Counted from the stretch's first letter, positions 11,901 to 21,277 are shown. The stretch is 64,000 bases of DNA from Streptomyces flavofungini (GCF_030388665.1 NZ_CP128846.1:7784001-7848000), one strand, 5' to 3'. The notes: generated by a model not told the origin, from the letters alone. Program-made: numbers and translations.

Positions 11901-12527
11901 TCAGCCCTCCAGGAGTCCGTGCCGCATCGCGCTCGTCACCGCCGCCGTCCTGTCGGCCACCTCCAACTTGCCGAAGACGCGCAGCAGATGCGTCTTCACC
12001 GTCGACTCGCCGATGTGCAGCCGACGGCCGATCTCGGCGTTGGTGCAGCCTTCCGCGACGAGCCGCAGGACGGCCGTCTCACGCTCCGACAGACGCGGCC
12101 GCTCCGGTCTGGCCCGCAACTGGTCCACGAGGCGGGCCGCCACGGACGGGGCGAGGACGGTCTCCCCGCGGGCCGCCGCCCGCACCGCGTCGGCGAGTTC
12201 ACCGCGGGCCAGGTCCTTGAGGAGATAGCCCGCCGCGCCCGCCTCGACGGCGCGCAGGATGTCACGGTCCGTCTCGTACGTGGTCAGGACGATGATCCGG
12301 CACGGCAGTCCCGCCTCCGTCATCCTTACGATCGCGTCCGCTCCGTCGCCGCCGGGCATCCGCAGGTCCATCAGGACGATGTCCGGGCGCAGCCGGGCGG
12401 CGAGCGCCTCGGCCTGCGGTCCGTTGGCCGCCTCCGCCACGACGTCCAGGTCGGGCTCGGCGCTGAGCATGGCGCGCAGGCCTTCGCGGACGACGGGGTG
12501 GTCGTCGGCGAGCAGGACACGGATCAC
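11901..12527 (-). CDS. NarL/FixJ-family response regulator
   Basis: 208 residues from GTG 12527. The N-terminal receiver domain has LLADDHPVVREGL, the phospho-acceptor D54 in VLMDLRMPGGDG, the T in VLTTYE and the K in YLLKD. The C-terminal LuxR-type helix-turn-helix is LSERETAVLRLVAEG through NAEIGRRLHIGESTVKTHLLRVF (residues about 145-188). Its start overlaps the stop of the upstream histidine kinase gene by four bases (GTGA), so the two form a cognate pair. The upstream ABC transporter genes are in the same operon, so the regulator probably controls that transporter; the palindrome at 15720-15743 is a candidate target. Confidence 0.93.
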   Translation of the reverse strand: MIRVLLADDHPVVREGLRAMLSAEPDLDVVAEAANGPQAEALAARLRPDIVLMDLRMPGGDGADAIVRMTEAGLPCRIIVLTTYETDRDILRAVEAGAAGYLLKDLARGELADAVRAAARGETVLAPSVAARLVDQLRARPERPRLSERETAVLRLVAEGCTNAEIGRRLHIGESTVKTHLLRVFGKLEVADRTAAVTSAMRHGLLEG

Positions 12528-13903
12528 GGCGCGGTCCTTTCGGTGGGTTCCGAGGGGGCGGAGGGCTTGGTGGGCGCGGTGGGTGGCGCGGGTGCGGGGC
12601 GTGCGGCGGGCTCGGGGGCCTCGGAGGGGGCTGGGGGTGCGGGGGGTGCGGGGGAGCGGTGGGGCGGGTCGGGGGTGGCGCCGGGCTCCGGCGGGCCGTG
12701 GGGCTCTGGGGCGCCGTCCGGTTCGGGGAGCGGCAGTCGGACTGTGACCGTCGTGCCCCCGCCGGGAGCGCTGACCACCTCGGCCGTGCCGCTGACCTCG
12801 GCCGCCCGCGTCCGCAGCCCGCGCAGCCCGAAGCCTTCATGGTGGGCGCCGGTGTCGAAACCGCGCCCCGAGTCGCTGACCGCCAGCGTGAGGGCGCCCG
12901 GCCGGTAGTCGAGGGCGACCCGCACCTCGGCGTCGGGGCCCGCGTGCTTCGCCGCGTTGGCCAGCGCCTCCTGGCAGGAGCGCAGGGCGACGACCTCCAG
13001 GCCGGGGGGCAGCGGCCGGGCGGTGCCGATGACCGTGACGGCGGCGCCGTGGCGGTCGGCGACGCGGCGCAGAGCGTCCGGGAGGGAGGCGCCGCGCAGG
13101 TCGTCCGGAGCGCGCCCGGCCACCAGGGATCGGGCCTCCGCGAGGTTCTGCCGGGCCGTGGCCTGCATCAGCTCCAGATGGCGGCGGGCCGCCACCACAT
13201 CGTGGTCCAGCTCCGCGTCGACTGCCTGGACCAGCATCAGCAGGCTGGTGAACCCCTGGGCGAGGGTGTCGTGGATCTCGCGGGACATGCGCTCGCGCTC
13301 GGCGAGGGCGCCGCGCTCGGCGGAAAGACGGGCCACCTCCTCACGGCTCGCCTCCAATTCCGCGATGAGGTCCGCGCGTTCCTGGCTCTGGGCGATGATG
13401 TGGATGATCCACGTCCCGAGCGCCGTGCCGAAGACCAGGGACACGACGGCACCCACCGAGTTGAGGAAGACGTCCTGTGGGTCCGGGCGCCACAGCAGCG
13501 CCCAGCCCGCCACCGGCGCGACATTGATCACGACGAGGGTGACCAGTGCGCGGCGGATCCGCAGCGCGATGAAGCACTGCGGCACCAGGGCGAAGGTCAG
13601 CAGCCGGGTCTCGGTGACGAGGGCGCCGGACGCCACGAACAGGGTGGTGGCCACCGTGAGATAGCGCACCGCCCGACGTTGGTCGGCGCCCTCGGTGAGC
13701 AGCACCGGCCGGCCGCTGATCACGTACCAGACGAGGAGCAGCACGACCAGCGCGGCCGACGCCGGGCGGGCGGCGGCGCCGGGCCCGTCGACGGTGAACG
13801 CCAGGACCAGCGTGCCGACCCACACGACGGCGAAGTAGCAGTCCCAGAGCAGGAAGCCGCGGTCCCACTGGTCGCTACCTGGGGGATCGGGCTCCGCGCT
13901 CAC
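12524..13903 (-). CDS. Sensor histidine kinase, HisKA_3 (NarX/DesK-like)
   Basis: 459 residues from GTG 13903, which overlaps the permease stop by four bases. The N-terminal half (residues about 20-175) is hydrophobic with roughly five or six TM helices. A coiled coil (ELEASREEVARLSAERGALA) and the HisKA_3 dimerisation box ERERMSREIHDTLAQGF with phospho-acceptor H211 follow. The HATPase domain has NAAKHAGPDAEV, DSGRGFDTG and GFGLRGLRTRAAEV. The C-terminus ends in about 65 residues of Pro/Ala/Ser-rich low complexity. It is paired with the overlapping response regulator and the ABC exporter upstream. Confidence 0.92.
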   Translation of the reverse strand: MSAEPDPPGSDQWDRGFLLWDCYFAVVWVGTLVLAFTVDGPGAAARPASAALVVLLLVWYVISGRPVLLTEGADQRRAVRYLTVATTLFVASGALVTETRLLTFALVPQCFIALRIRRALVTLVVINVAPVAGWALLWRPDPQDVFLNSVGAVVSLVFGTALGTWIIHIIAQSQERADLIAELEASREEVARLSAERGALAERERMSREIHDTLAQGFTSLLMLVQAVDAELDHDVVAARRHLELMQATARQNLAEARSLVAGRAPDDLRGASLPDALRRVADRHGAAVTVIGTARPLPPGLEVVALRSCQEALANAAKHAGPDAEVRVALDYRPGALTLAVSDSGRGFDTGAHHEGFGLRGLRTRAAEVSGTAEVVSAPGGGTTVTVRLPLPEPDGAPEPHGPPEPGATPDPPHRSPAPPAPPAPSEAPEPAARPAPAPPTAPTKPSAPSEPTERTAP

Positions 13904-14787
13904 CCGTCGCGGCGGCTTTTCCAGCGGAAGGTCAACAGACACAGCGCCAATCCTCCGACGCACCAAGCTGTGAGCACCAGCGCTATACGCCCGTACTCCC
14001 AACTTCCCGCCTGCTCCAGTACCTGCGCCGACTCGGGCAGGAACACCCCGCGGAAGCCCTGGCACATCCACTTGAGCGGGAACAGGGCACCGAGCGTGAG
14101 CATCCAGTCCGGGACCGTGTCGATGGCTATATAGACACCGGAGATGAACTGCAGCACCAGGAACGGCAGGACGACCACGGACGAGGCGCTGCGGCCGGAC
14201 CGCGGGACGCTGCTGATGGCGACGCCGAGCAGCGCGCAGCCCGTCAGACCGAGCACGAAGATCCAGGCGAAGGTGAGCCACTTCTCCGGGGACGTCGGCA
14301 GGTCCAGGTCGAACAGCGTCGCGCCGACGGCGAGCAGGATCAGGGTCTCCAGGAGGCCGGTGATCAGGACGAGCCAGACCTTCCCGAGGAAGTACGAGAC
14401 CGGTGGCATCGGGGTGCCGCGCAGGCGCCGCAGCACCTGCTCGTCGCGCTCCATGGCGATGGCGATGCCGAGCGACTGGAAGCTGATGGACATGATGCCC
14501 GCGCCGATCATCGCGGCGACGTACAGCTGTGACGCCGTGATGCCCGCGTCCTCCACGTCGCCCTTGAAGATGGACGCGAACAGGAAGAGCAGCACCACCG
14601 GGAACGCGAACGTGAACACGCCCTGCTCGCGCTGGCGGAAGAACTGCTTCAGCTCCAGCGTGCCCTGGTGCAGCCCCAGCCACCAGGCGCTGGGAAGCCG
14701 CTCGGCACCGGACGCGGCCCGGGTGCGCCCGGGGAGACGCGGGGTCCGCGGAGTCCCGGGTGTGCCGTGCGAGGTCGTCGTGGTCAT
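13900..14787 (-). CDS. ABC-2 type exporter permease
   Basis: 295 residues from ATG 14787, overlapping the ATPase gene's stop by four bases (ATGA). A hydrophilic N-terminus with TPGTPRTP repeats is followed by a substantial soluble stretch and six predicted TM helices. These include VFTFAFPVVLLFLFASIF, YFLGKVWLVLITGLLETLIL, FAWIFVLGLTGCALLGVAIS, VVVLPFLVLQFISGVYIAI and IALVLTAWCVGGLALCLLTF. The FPLKWMCQGFRGVFLP segment before the last helix is typical of DrrB-like ABC-2 permeases. Substrate unknown; drug or lipid export is the usual role. Confidence 0.9.
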   Translation of the reverse strand: MTTTTSHGTPGTPRTPRLPGRTRAASGAERLPSAWWLGLHQGTLELKQFFRQREQGVFTFAFPVVLLFLFASIFKGDVEDAGITASQLYVAAMIGAGIMSISFQSLGIAIAMERDEQVLRRLRGTPMPPVSYFLGKVWLVLITGLLETLILLAVGATLFDLDLPTSPEKWLTFAWIFVLGLTGCALLGVAISSVPRSGRSASSVVVLPFLVLQFISGVYIAIDTVPDWMLTLGALFPLKWMCQGFRGVFLPESAQVLEQAGSWEYGRIALVLTAWCVGGLALCLLTFRWKSRRDG

Positions 14788-15665
14788 CGCTCGTCCTCCT
14801 CGGACTTCGGCCCGTCTTCCTGTCCGGTCAGGCGCAGATACACGTCCTCCAGGCTGGGGCGGCTGACGCGCAGGCCGGGGATCTCGCCGTCGAAGCGGCT
14901 CATCAGCTCGGCGACGGTCCGGGTCGGGGTGGTGGTGCGCAGGTCGCGGGGGCCGCTGTCGGGCTCGGTCCACTCGACGACGGCCTCGCTGCCGTACTCC
15001 CGGCGCAGGGCCGCGGGCTCGCCCTCGGCCACGACCCGGCCCCGGGCGATCACCGCGAGGCGGTCGGCGAGGGCCTCGGCCTCCTGGAGGTAGTGCGTGG
15101 TGAGGACGACGGTGGTGCCCTCGTCGGCCAGGGCCCGGATGACGTCCCAGAACTGGCGGCGGGCGGCCGGGTCGAAACCCGTCGTCGGCTCGTCGAGCAG
15201 CAGCAGGCTCGGGTCGCCGATGATGCCGAGCGCCACGTCGAGCCGGCGGCGCTGCCCGCCCGAGAGCGCCTTGATGCGGCTGTCCGCCTTCTCCTGGAGG
15301 CCGACCAGATCCAGCACGTCCTGTGGCCGGCGAGGTCGTGGGTAGTACCGCGCGAAGTGGGTCACCGTCTCGCGCACCGTCAGTTCGGCGGGCGCCGACT
15401 CGTCCTGCCACACGATGCCGACGCGGGCCCGCCAGGCGCGGTCCGCCGTCGCCGGGTCGGCGCCCAGGACGGACACCTCGCCCCCGTCGCGCGTGCGGTG
15501 GCCCTGGAGGATCTCGACGGTCGTGGACTTGCCCGCGCCGTTCGGCCCGAGGATGCCGAACACCTCGCCGTGCGTCACCGTCAGGTCGATGCCGTCCACG
15601 GCCGTCACGGCGCCGTACCTCTTGCGCAGTCCACGGACGTCGACGGCTGGCTGATGCGTTGTCAT
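14784..15665 (-). CDS. ABC transporter ATP-binding protein (DrrA-like)
   Basis: 293 residues from ATG 15665; the frame is open to 15728 but that extension would run through the promoter palindrome. Seen: Walker A GPNGAGKST, Q-loop WQDES, signature LSGGQRRRLDVAL, Walker B LLLLDEPTTGFD and switch-loop H in TTHYLQEAEALADR. The C-terminal accessory region (VVEWTEPDSG through SLEDVYLRLTG) matches drug-exporter ATPases. First gene of a four-gene operon with permease, sensor kinase and response regulator. It diverges from the VKOR-like gene, with a 24-bp palindrome in between. Confidence 0.93.
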   Translation of the reverse strand: MTTHQPAVDVRGLRKRYGAVTAVDGIDLTVTHGEVFGILGPNGAGKSTTVEILQGHRTRDGGEVSVLGADPATADRAWRARVGIVWQDESAPAELTVRETVTHFARYYPRPRRPQDVLDLVGLQEKADSRIKALSGGQRRRLDVALGIIGDPSLLLLDEPTTGFDPAARRQFWDVIRALADEGTTVVLTTHYLQEAEALADRLAVIARGRVVAEGEPAALRREYGSEAVVEWTEPDSGPRDLRTTTPTRTVAELMSRFDGEIPGLRVSRPSLEDVYLRLTGQEDGPKSEEDER

Positions 15666-15719
15666 GACAATGAGCCTCCCGCCGCAGCGAACACGACGGG
15701 ACCCCCATACGTATCTGCT

Positions 15720-15743
15720 TGTGTCCACCGATCGGTGGACACA
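15720..15743. promoter_or_regulatory. Perfect 24-bp palindrome, candidate operator
   Basis: TGTGTCCACCGA at 15720-15731 is followed directly by its exact reverse complement (TCGGTGGACACA, 15732-15743). It lies 55 bp upstream of the ABC ATPase ATG (15665) and about 60 bp upstream of the VKOR-like start. A perfect palindrome without loop in a divergent promoter region looks like a dimeric regulator's site rather than a terminator. The likeliest candidate is the co-encoded response regulator, but a TetR-type protein from elsewhere is possible. Confidence 0.6.
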
Positions 15744-15802
15744 CAGCTACGTACGGCACAATGTCCCTGCCCGCAGGCCACCACGAGCGACGGAACGGCG
15801 TG

Positions 15803-16444
15803 ATGAGCGAAACGATGTCAGTGCAGGACGGCGCCGCGGCCGGTCAGGACCACGAGGACGCGCCGGGAGCCGTCGGTGGCAGCAGGGCGCTCGCGCTGCT
15901 CCTGGTGATCACCGGAGCCGCCGGGCTGCTCGCCTCCTGGGTCATCACGCTGGACAAGTTCGAGCTCCTGAAGGACCCGAACTTCCAGCCGGGCTGCAGC
16001 ATCAACCCGGTCGTGGCCTGCGGCAGCATCATGAAGAGCGACCAGGCGGAGGCGTTCGGCTTCCCGAACCCGATGCTGGGCCTCGCCGCGTACGCCGTCG
16101 TGATCGGTGTCGGCATGAGCCTGCTCGGCCGCGCCCGCTTCCCGCGCTGGTACTGGCTCACGTTCAACGCGGGCACGCTCTTCGGCGTCGGCTTCTGCAC
16201 CTGGCTGCAGTTCCAGTCGCTCTACCGCATCAACGCGCTCTGCCTGTGGTGCTGCCTGGCCTGGGTCGCCACGATCCTGATGTTCTGGTACGTCACGGCC
16301 TTCAACGTCCGCCAGGGCTTCCTGCCCGCGCCGGGCTGGCTGAAGACCTTCTTCGAGGACTTCAGCTGGGCGCTGCCGGTCGTGCACGTCGGTATCATCG
16401 CGATGCTGATCCTCACGCGCTGGGGCTCCGACCTCTGGGTCTGA
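15803..16444 (+). CDS. Vitamin K epoxide reductase (VKOR)-family protein
   Basis: 213-residue integral membrane protein that in bacteria re-oxidises a DsbA-like thiol oxidase using quinone. Four or five TM helices (for example ALALLLVITGAAGLLASWVI, LGLAAYAVVIGVGMSLL, AWVATILMFWYVTAF, VVHVGIIAMLIL). The conserved cysteines are present: C65 and C73 in the first loop (GCSINPVVACGSIM) and the active CxxC at C147-L-W-C150. No fused thioredoxin domain is present, so the partner must be encoded elsewhere. The ATG at 15803 is chosen; an in-frame GTG directly before it and upstream ATGs lack a clear ribosome binding site. Confidence 0.92.
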   Translation: MSETMSVQDGAAAGQDHEDAPGAVGGSRALALLLVITGAAGLLASWVITLDKFELLKDPNFQPGCSINPVVACGSIMKSDQAEAFGFPNPMLGLAAYAVVIGVGMSLLGRARFPRWYWLTFNAGTLFGVGFCTWLQFQSLYRINALCLWCCLAWVATILMFWYVTAFNVRQGFLPAPGWLKTFFEDFSWALPVVHVGIIAMLILTRWGSDLWV

Positions 16445-16512
16445 GGCCGGATCCGAGCCCGGACCGAGGCGTCCGGGGCCGGTTGTCAGTGGGGTGACAT
16501 AGGGTTTTCGAC

Positions 16513-17865
16513 GTGGAGCCCGACCTGTTCACCGCCGCAGCCGAAGACCGCCAGGAGAAGGACCCGTCCAGCAGTCCCCTGGCCGTCCGGATGCGCCCAC
16601 GCACCCTCGACGAAGTCGTCGGACAGCAGCATCTGCTCCGGCCCGGATCGCCGCTGCGCCGGCTCGTCGAAGGCGGCGGCGGGCCCGCCGGACCGTCGTC
16701 GGTGTTCCTCTGGGGCCCGCCCGGCATCGGCAAGACGACCCTGGCGTACGTGGTCTCCAAAGCGACGAACAAGCGCTTCGTGGAGCTCTCCGCGATCACC
16801 GCGGGCGTCAAGGAGGTCCGCGCGGTCATCGACGGCGCCCGCCGCGCGATGGGCGGCCACGGCAAGGAGACCGTCCTCTTCCTCGACGAGATCCACCGCT
16901 TCAGCAAGGCCCAGCAGGACTCCCTGCTGCCCGCCGTCGAGAACCGCTGGGTGACACTGATCGCCGCGACGACGGAGAACCCGTACTTCTCCGTGATCTC
17001 CCCGCTCCTGTCCCGCTCCCTGCTGCTCACCCTCGAACCGCTCACGGACGACGACCTGCGCGGACTCCTGAAGCGGGCCCTCACCGACGAGCGCGGCCTC
17101 GGCGGCGCCGTCACCCTGCCCGAGGAGGCCGAGCAGCACCTCCTGCGGATCGCGGGCGGCGACGCCCGCCGTGCGCTCACCGCCCTCGAAGCGGGCGCGG
17201 GCTCGGCCCTGTCCAAGGGTGAGCAGGAGATCACGCTCCAGACCCTGGAGGAGTCCGTCGACCGCGCGGCGGTCAAGTACGACCGCGCGGGCGACCAGCA
17301 CTACGACGTCGCGAGCGCCCTGATCAAGTCCATCCGCGGCTCGGACGTGGACGCGGCCCTGCACTATCTGGCCCGCATGATCGAGGCGGGCGAGGACCCC
17401 CGGTTCATCGCCCGCCGCCTGATGATCTCGGCCAGCGAGGACATCGGCCTCGCCGACCCGACGGCCCTGCCCACCGCCGTCGCCGCCGCCCAGGCCGTCG
17501 CCATGATCGGCTTCCCGGAGGCGGCCCTCACCCTCAGCCACGCCACCATCGCCCTCGCCCTGGCCCCGAAGTCGAACGCCGCGACCACGGCCATAGGCGC
17601 CGCCCTGGAGGACGTCCGCAAGGGCCACGCGGGCCCCGTCCCGCCCCACCTGCGCGACGGCCACTACAAGGGCGCGGCCAAGCTGGGGCACGCCCAGGGC
17701 TATGTGTACCCCCACGACCTGCCCGAAGGCATCGCCGCACAGGAGTACGCCCCCGAGGCCCTGCGCGACCGCGAGTACTACACCCCCACCCGGCACGGCG
17801 CCGAGGCCCGGTACGCCGACGCCGTCGAGTGGACCAGGAAGCACCTCGGCCGCAAGCGCTCCTGA
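16513..17865 (+). CDS. rarA: RarA/MgsA, replication-associated recombination AAA+ ATPase
   Basis: 450-residue AAA+ clamp-loader-like ATPase acting at stalled replication forks. From GTG 16513. Seen: the [16 protein letters not shown]-terminal signature, Walker [10 protein letters not shown] (residues 68-76), Walker [17 protein letters not shown], sensor 1 [11 protein letters not shown], arginine finger SPLLSRSL, and the family C-terminal region with [21 protein letters not shown] and [11 protein letters not shown]. Length is normal. It stands between the VKOR-like gene and the rpsD leader. Confidence 0.95.
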   Translation: MEPDLFTAAAEDRQEKDPSSSPLAVRMRPRTLDEVVGQQHLLRPGSPLRRLVEGGGGPAGPSSVFLWGPPGIGKTTLAYVVSKATNKRFVELSAITAGVKEVRAVIDGARRAMGGHGKETVLFLDEIHRFSKAQQDSLLPAVENRWVTLIAATTENPYFSVISPLLSRSLLLTLEPLTDDDLRGLLKRALTDERGLGGAVTLPEEAEQHLLRIAGGDARRALTALEAGAGSALSKGEQEITLQTLEESVDRAAVKYDRAGDQHYDVASALIKSIRGSDVDAALHYLARMIEAGEDPRFIARRLMISASEDIGLADPTALPTAVAAAQAVAMIGFPEAALTLSHATIALALAPKSNAATTAIGAALEDVRKGHAGPVPPHLRDGHYKGAAKLGHAQGYVYPHDLPEGIAAQEYAPEALRDREYYTPTRHGAEARYADAVEWTRKHLGRKRS

Positions 17866-17899
17866 GGCACCTGTGTCGCAAGCGGTCCTGAGCGCCCTG

Positions 17900-18224
17900 T
17901 AGAATCCCTCGGAGCGCTGCGTCCCGTGTCCGGTCTCGTACCGGCACCACCAGAACGGGACATCCAGCCGGAGCCCCCGCCCCCGGGCAGGGAGGTTCCA
18001 GGAGCGTCGCGCACCGTCGAAGGTGTCGCGGGCAGCCCACCACCCTCCCGGATCCCGGGACACGGTCGGTGGGCCACTCGCGTGCTGCACATAGTGCCCA
18101 GACCAGGGAGCGGCTGCCAGGTGGGTCCGACCGACCGGATCCATCGGGTTTCCCAGGCTGCGGATGCGACCTCCCCTAACCCTGGTGAAGCCGATTTCGT
18201 ACAGAAAACAGAGGTGTTTGGTTC
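17900..18224 (+). promoter_or_regulatory. Long rpsD upstream region with putative -10 and 5' leader
   Basis: The 359 bp between rarA and rpsD hold no supported gene. A -10-like TAGAAT at 17900-17905 would give a transcript start near 17912 and a leader of about 310 nt. No good -35 is evident. The leader is GC-rich with several short inverted segments (for example CCGGATCCCGGGACACGG). Ribosomal protein S4 often autoregulates through mRNA in other bacteria, so a leader regulatory structure is possible. I recognise no known motif. Confidence 0.3.
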
Positions 18225-18839
18225 ATGCCGAACCAGTCCCGCCCCAAGGTCAAGAAGTCGCGTGCCCTCGGCATCGCGCTGACCCCGAAGGCCGTCAAGT
18301 ACTTCGAGGCCCGTCCCTACCCGCCGGGCGAGCACGGCCGCGGCCGCAAGCAGAACTCGGACTACAAGGTCCGTCTGCTCGAGAAGCAGCGTCTGCGCGC
18401 GCAGTACGACGTGTCCGAGCGCCAGCTCGTCCGCGCCTACGAGCGTGCCTCCAAGGTTCAGGGCAAGACCGGTGAGGCCCTGATCATCGAGCTCGAGCGT
18501 CGTCTCGACGCCCTGGTCCTGCGTTCGGGCATCGCCCGCACCATCTACCAGGCCCGGCAGATGGTCGTCCACGGCCACATCGAGGTCAACGGCCAGAAGG
18601 TCGACAAGCCGTCCTTCCGCGTGAAGCCGGACGACGTCGTCATGGTCCGCGAGCGCAGCCGCCAGAAGCCGCTGTTCGAGGTCGCGCGCGAGGGTGGCTT
18701 CGCCGCCGACGGCGAGACCCCGCGCTACCTCCAGGTGAACCTGAAGGCCCTGGCCTTCCGCCTGGACCGCGAGCCGAACCGCAAGGAGATCCCCGTGATC
18801 TGCGACGAGCAGCTCGTCGTCGAGTACTACGCCCGCTGA
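18225..18839 (+). CDS. rpsD: 30S ribosomal protein S4
   Basis: 204 residues, ATG 18225 with GAGGTGTTTGGTTC just upstream. Primary 16S rRNA-binding protein of the small subunit. The S4 RNA-binding domain is clear ([34 protein letters not shown]). The N-terminal domain lacks the CxxC...C zinc site; its only cysteine is near the C-terminus (VICDEQ). This is therefore the zinc-independent 'C-minus' form of S4, common in high-GC actinobacteria. Here rpsD is monocistronic and not inside a ribosomal protein operon. Confidence 0.98.
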   Translation: MPNQSRPKVKKSRALGIALTPKAVKYFEARPYPPGEHGRGRKQNSDYKVRLLEKQRLRAQYDVSERQLVRAYERASKVQGKTGEALIIELERRLDALVLRSGIARTIYQARQMVVHGHIEVNGQKVDKPSFRVKPDDVVMVRERSRQKPLFEVAREGGFAADGETPRYLQVNLKALAFRLDREPNRKEIPVICDEQLVVEYYAR

Positions 18840-18861
18840 CCCGGACGTAGCCTCACCTGCT

Positions 18862-21072
18862 TCAGCCCGCCGTCTCCCCGCCCCGCGTGGTCGGGGAGAC
18901 GGCGGGTTCGCGCGTTTCCGGGGTCCGTGGCACCCCCGGTGCCTCGCCGCGGCCGGGGCGGCGCGTCCCGGTCGCCTCCGCGCGCCGACGCAGCGCCCGC
19001 GAGACCGCCACATCGGGGCTCAGCTCGGCGCCCGCCCGCAGGCACTCCTCGTACCGCTCGTCCCCGAGCCGCTCCCGCGCCTGCGTCTCGCACAGGACGT
19101 GCGGCCCGCCGAAGTGCTCCGAGCCGAACAGCGGCAGCCCCACCGACGGCCAGATCCGCGCCGCGGCGCCCTGCAGCACCGCCGCCTCCGCCGCGTCGCC
19201 CTCCGCCACCGTGAACAGGGCGAGCAGCTCCACGGCGAGCACCGTGCCGAGCAGGTCGTGGAAGGCGTGGTCCAGGTCCAGACACCGGGTGACCAGGTCC
19301 CGCGCCCGCCCGTGCTCACCGTCCGTCCAGGCCGCGTAGCCGAGGACGTACAGGGCGTACGCCAGCGCCCAGCGCTCCCCGTGGTCCTCGCAGACCTGGC
19401 GCGCGTCCTCGCACAGCTCCACCGCGTCCCCGAGCGACCCCTGGAAGGCCAGCGCCATCGCCAGCTCGACCTGGCCCATCAGGACGTTGCTGTTCAGCTC
19501 CCCGATCCGCCGGTACTGCTCGAGCGCCGCGCGCAGCAGCCGCTCCGCGCGCGGCATGTCGTCCGTGACAAGCGCCAGACAGCCCATGCGGTGCACCGCG
19601 TACGCCGCCGCGACGGCGCTGCCGGTGCGCTCCGCCGTGTCCTGGCACTCCTGGAGCGCGCACAGCGCGGGCACCGTGTCGCCCTGCAGGATCGCCACGT
19701 ACCCGAGCACCCACAGCGCCTTGAGCCGCGACTCCTCGTGCGCGCCCTCCAGCTCGACGGCCCGCTCCAGCCAGTGCCTGCCCTCCGCGAGCCGCCCACA
19801 GCCCACCCAGCAGAACCACAGCGTGCCCGCCAGGTACTGGCCCAGATGCGTCTCGTCCGGCTCGGTCAGACAGAACTCCAGGGCGGTGCGCAGATTGGGC
19901 AGCTCGCACTCGACGAGCGTGGCGACCTCCACCTGCCGGGGCGAGAACCAGTCCAGCTCGCACCAGGTGGCGAGCCCCATGTACCAGTCGCGGTGCCTGC
20001 GCCGCATCCGTGCCGCGTCGCCGGTCGCCTCCAGCCACTCCGCGCCGTACGCCCGGACCGTGTCGAGCATCCGGTAGCGCACCCCCGTGGGGCTCTCCTC
20101 ACGGGACACCACCGACTGCGCCACCAGCTCGTCGAGGACGTCCAGGACGTCGTCCGCGTGCAGCCCGTCACCGCTGCACACGTACTCGACCGACTCCAGG
20201 TCGAACGGCCCGGAGAAGACCGAGAGCCGCGCCCAGAGGAGCCGCTCGCGGGCCGTGCACAGCTCGTGGCTCCAGCCGATCGCCGTCCGCAGCGTCTGGT
20301 GCCGCGGGGGCGCGTCGCGGCGCGTACCGGCGAGCAGCCGGAACCGGTCGTCGAGGCGAGCGAGCAGTTGCTCCGGGGAGAGCACCCGCAGCCGACCCGC
20401 CGCCAGCTCCAGGGCGAGCGGGATGCCGTCGAGACGGCGGCACAGCTCCCGCACGTCGTCGAGGCCGGGTCCGTCCGGGGCGAAGCCCGGCAGGCACGCC
20501 GCCGCCCGGTCGGTGAACAGCGCGGCCGCGTCCGACTCCGGCATCGGCGCGAGCGGAAGCACCCGCTCACCGGCCGTGCCGAGCGGTCTGCGGCCCGCCG
20601 CGAGCACCCGCAGGTCCGGACACCGCAGCAGCAGGTCCCGCACCAGCGACGCCGTCGCGTCCACCAGGTGCTCGAACCCGTCGACGACGAGAAGCAGTTC
20701 GCGCCCGGCCAGCCGGTCGAGCAGTACCTGCCGCGGTGAACGACTGGTGTGGTCCGTCAGCTCCAGGGCACCGGCCACGGCGTGCTCCACGAGATGCGGG
20801 TCACGCACCCCCGCGAGTTCCACGAGCCAGGCCCCGTCCCGCGGCGCGACCGCCGCCGCCACCTTCGTCGCGAGCCGTGACTTGCCGACGCCGCCGACGC
20901 CCGTCACGGTCACCAGACGGGCCGAGGCCAAGGCTGCGGGCAGTGCCGCGAGTTCGGCGCCGCGCCCGAAGAAGGCGGTCAGCTCGGCCGGGAGGTTCCC
21001 CGTGGCGGGCGGGCAGCCGCGGGAGCGGACGGAGTCGTTCCGGCGGTCGTCGGGGCGCTGAGGGCGTCGCAT
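18862..21072 (-). CDS. STAND-type NTPase with TPR repeats (AfsR/LAL-like, no DNA-binding domain seen)
   Basis: 736 residues from ATG 21072; in-frame starts at 21102 (ATG) and 21111 (TTG) are equally poor in ribosome binding sites. The order is: short N-terminus, LTAFFGRGAELAAL, Walker A TGVGGVGKSR (K64), Walker B-like LLLVVDGFEHL, GIPLALELAAGRL, a winged-helix-like YRMLDTVRAYG, then TPR-type helical repeats to the end. This is the ATPase-plus-TPR core of AfsR/LuxR-type regulators. However, neither a SARP-type N-terminus nor a LuxR helix-turn-helix C-terminus is present; the last 60 residues are Pro/Arg/Gly low complexity. Function unknown; regulatory by family. Confidence 0.8.
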   Translation of the reverse strand: MRRPQRPDDRRNDSVRSRGCPPATGNLPAELTAFFGRGAELAALPAALASARLVTVTGVGGVGKSRLATKVAAAVAPRDGAWLVELAGVRDPHLVEHAVAGALELTDHTSRSPRQVLLDRLAGRELLLVVDGFEHLVDATASLVRDLLLRCPDLRVLAAGRRPLGTAGERVLPLAPMPESDAAALFTDRAAACLPGFAPDGPGLDDVRELCRRLDGIPLALELAAGRLRVLSPEQLLARLDDRFRLLAGTRRDAPPRHQTLRTAIGWSHELCTARERLLWARLSVFSGPFDLESVEYVCSGDGLHADDVLDVLDELVAQSVVSREESPTGVRYRMLDTVRAYGAEWLEATGDAARMRRRHRDWYMGLATWCELDWFSPRQVEVATLVECELPNLRTALEFCLTEPDETHLGQYLAGTLWFCWVGCGRLAEGRHWLERAVELEGAHEESRLKALWVLGYVAILQGDTVPALCALQECQDTAERTGSAVAAAYAVHRMGCLALVTDDMPRAERLLRAALEQYRRIGELNSNVLMGQVELAMALAFQGSLGDAVELCEDARQVCEDHGERWALAYALYVLGYAAWTDGEHGRARDLVTRCLDLDHAFHDLLGTVLAVELLALFTVAEGDAAEAAVLQGAAARIWPSVGLPLFGSEHFGGPHVLCETQARERLGDERYEECLRAGAELSPDVAVSRALRRRAEATGTRRPGRGEAPGVPRTPETREPAVSPTTRGGETAG
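18866..18906. terminator. Hairpin terminator of rpsD, overlapping the 3' end of the convergent gene
   Basis: CCCGCCGTCTCCCCG (18866-18880) pairs perfectly over 15 bp with its complement at 18892-18906. It lies 27 bp after the rpsD stop. It is also inside the last 15 codons of the minus-strand regulator-like gene, so the hairpin is part of that coding region. Confidence 0.7.
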
Positions 21073-21277
21073 GAGGTACGGAGCGTACTCAGGCGTAAGC
21101 ATTCCGTACAATCAGCTCGCCCGAGCCCGCGTGGACCGCCGGGCCCAAGTGCCGCGTGCGGTAATGCGGTACGGAGCCGGGGCCCCGGCGCGATAGGGTC
21201 GGAGGACGACTTTTCGACGTTCGACGACCTTGGGATCCACAGCGGATCCAGGGCGATGTCTCAGGGAGCGGTGAGCG

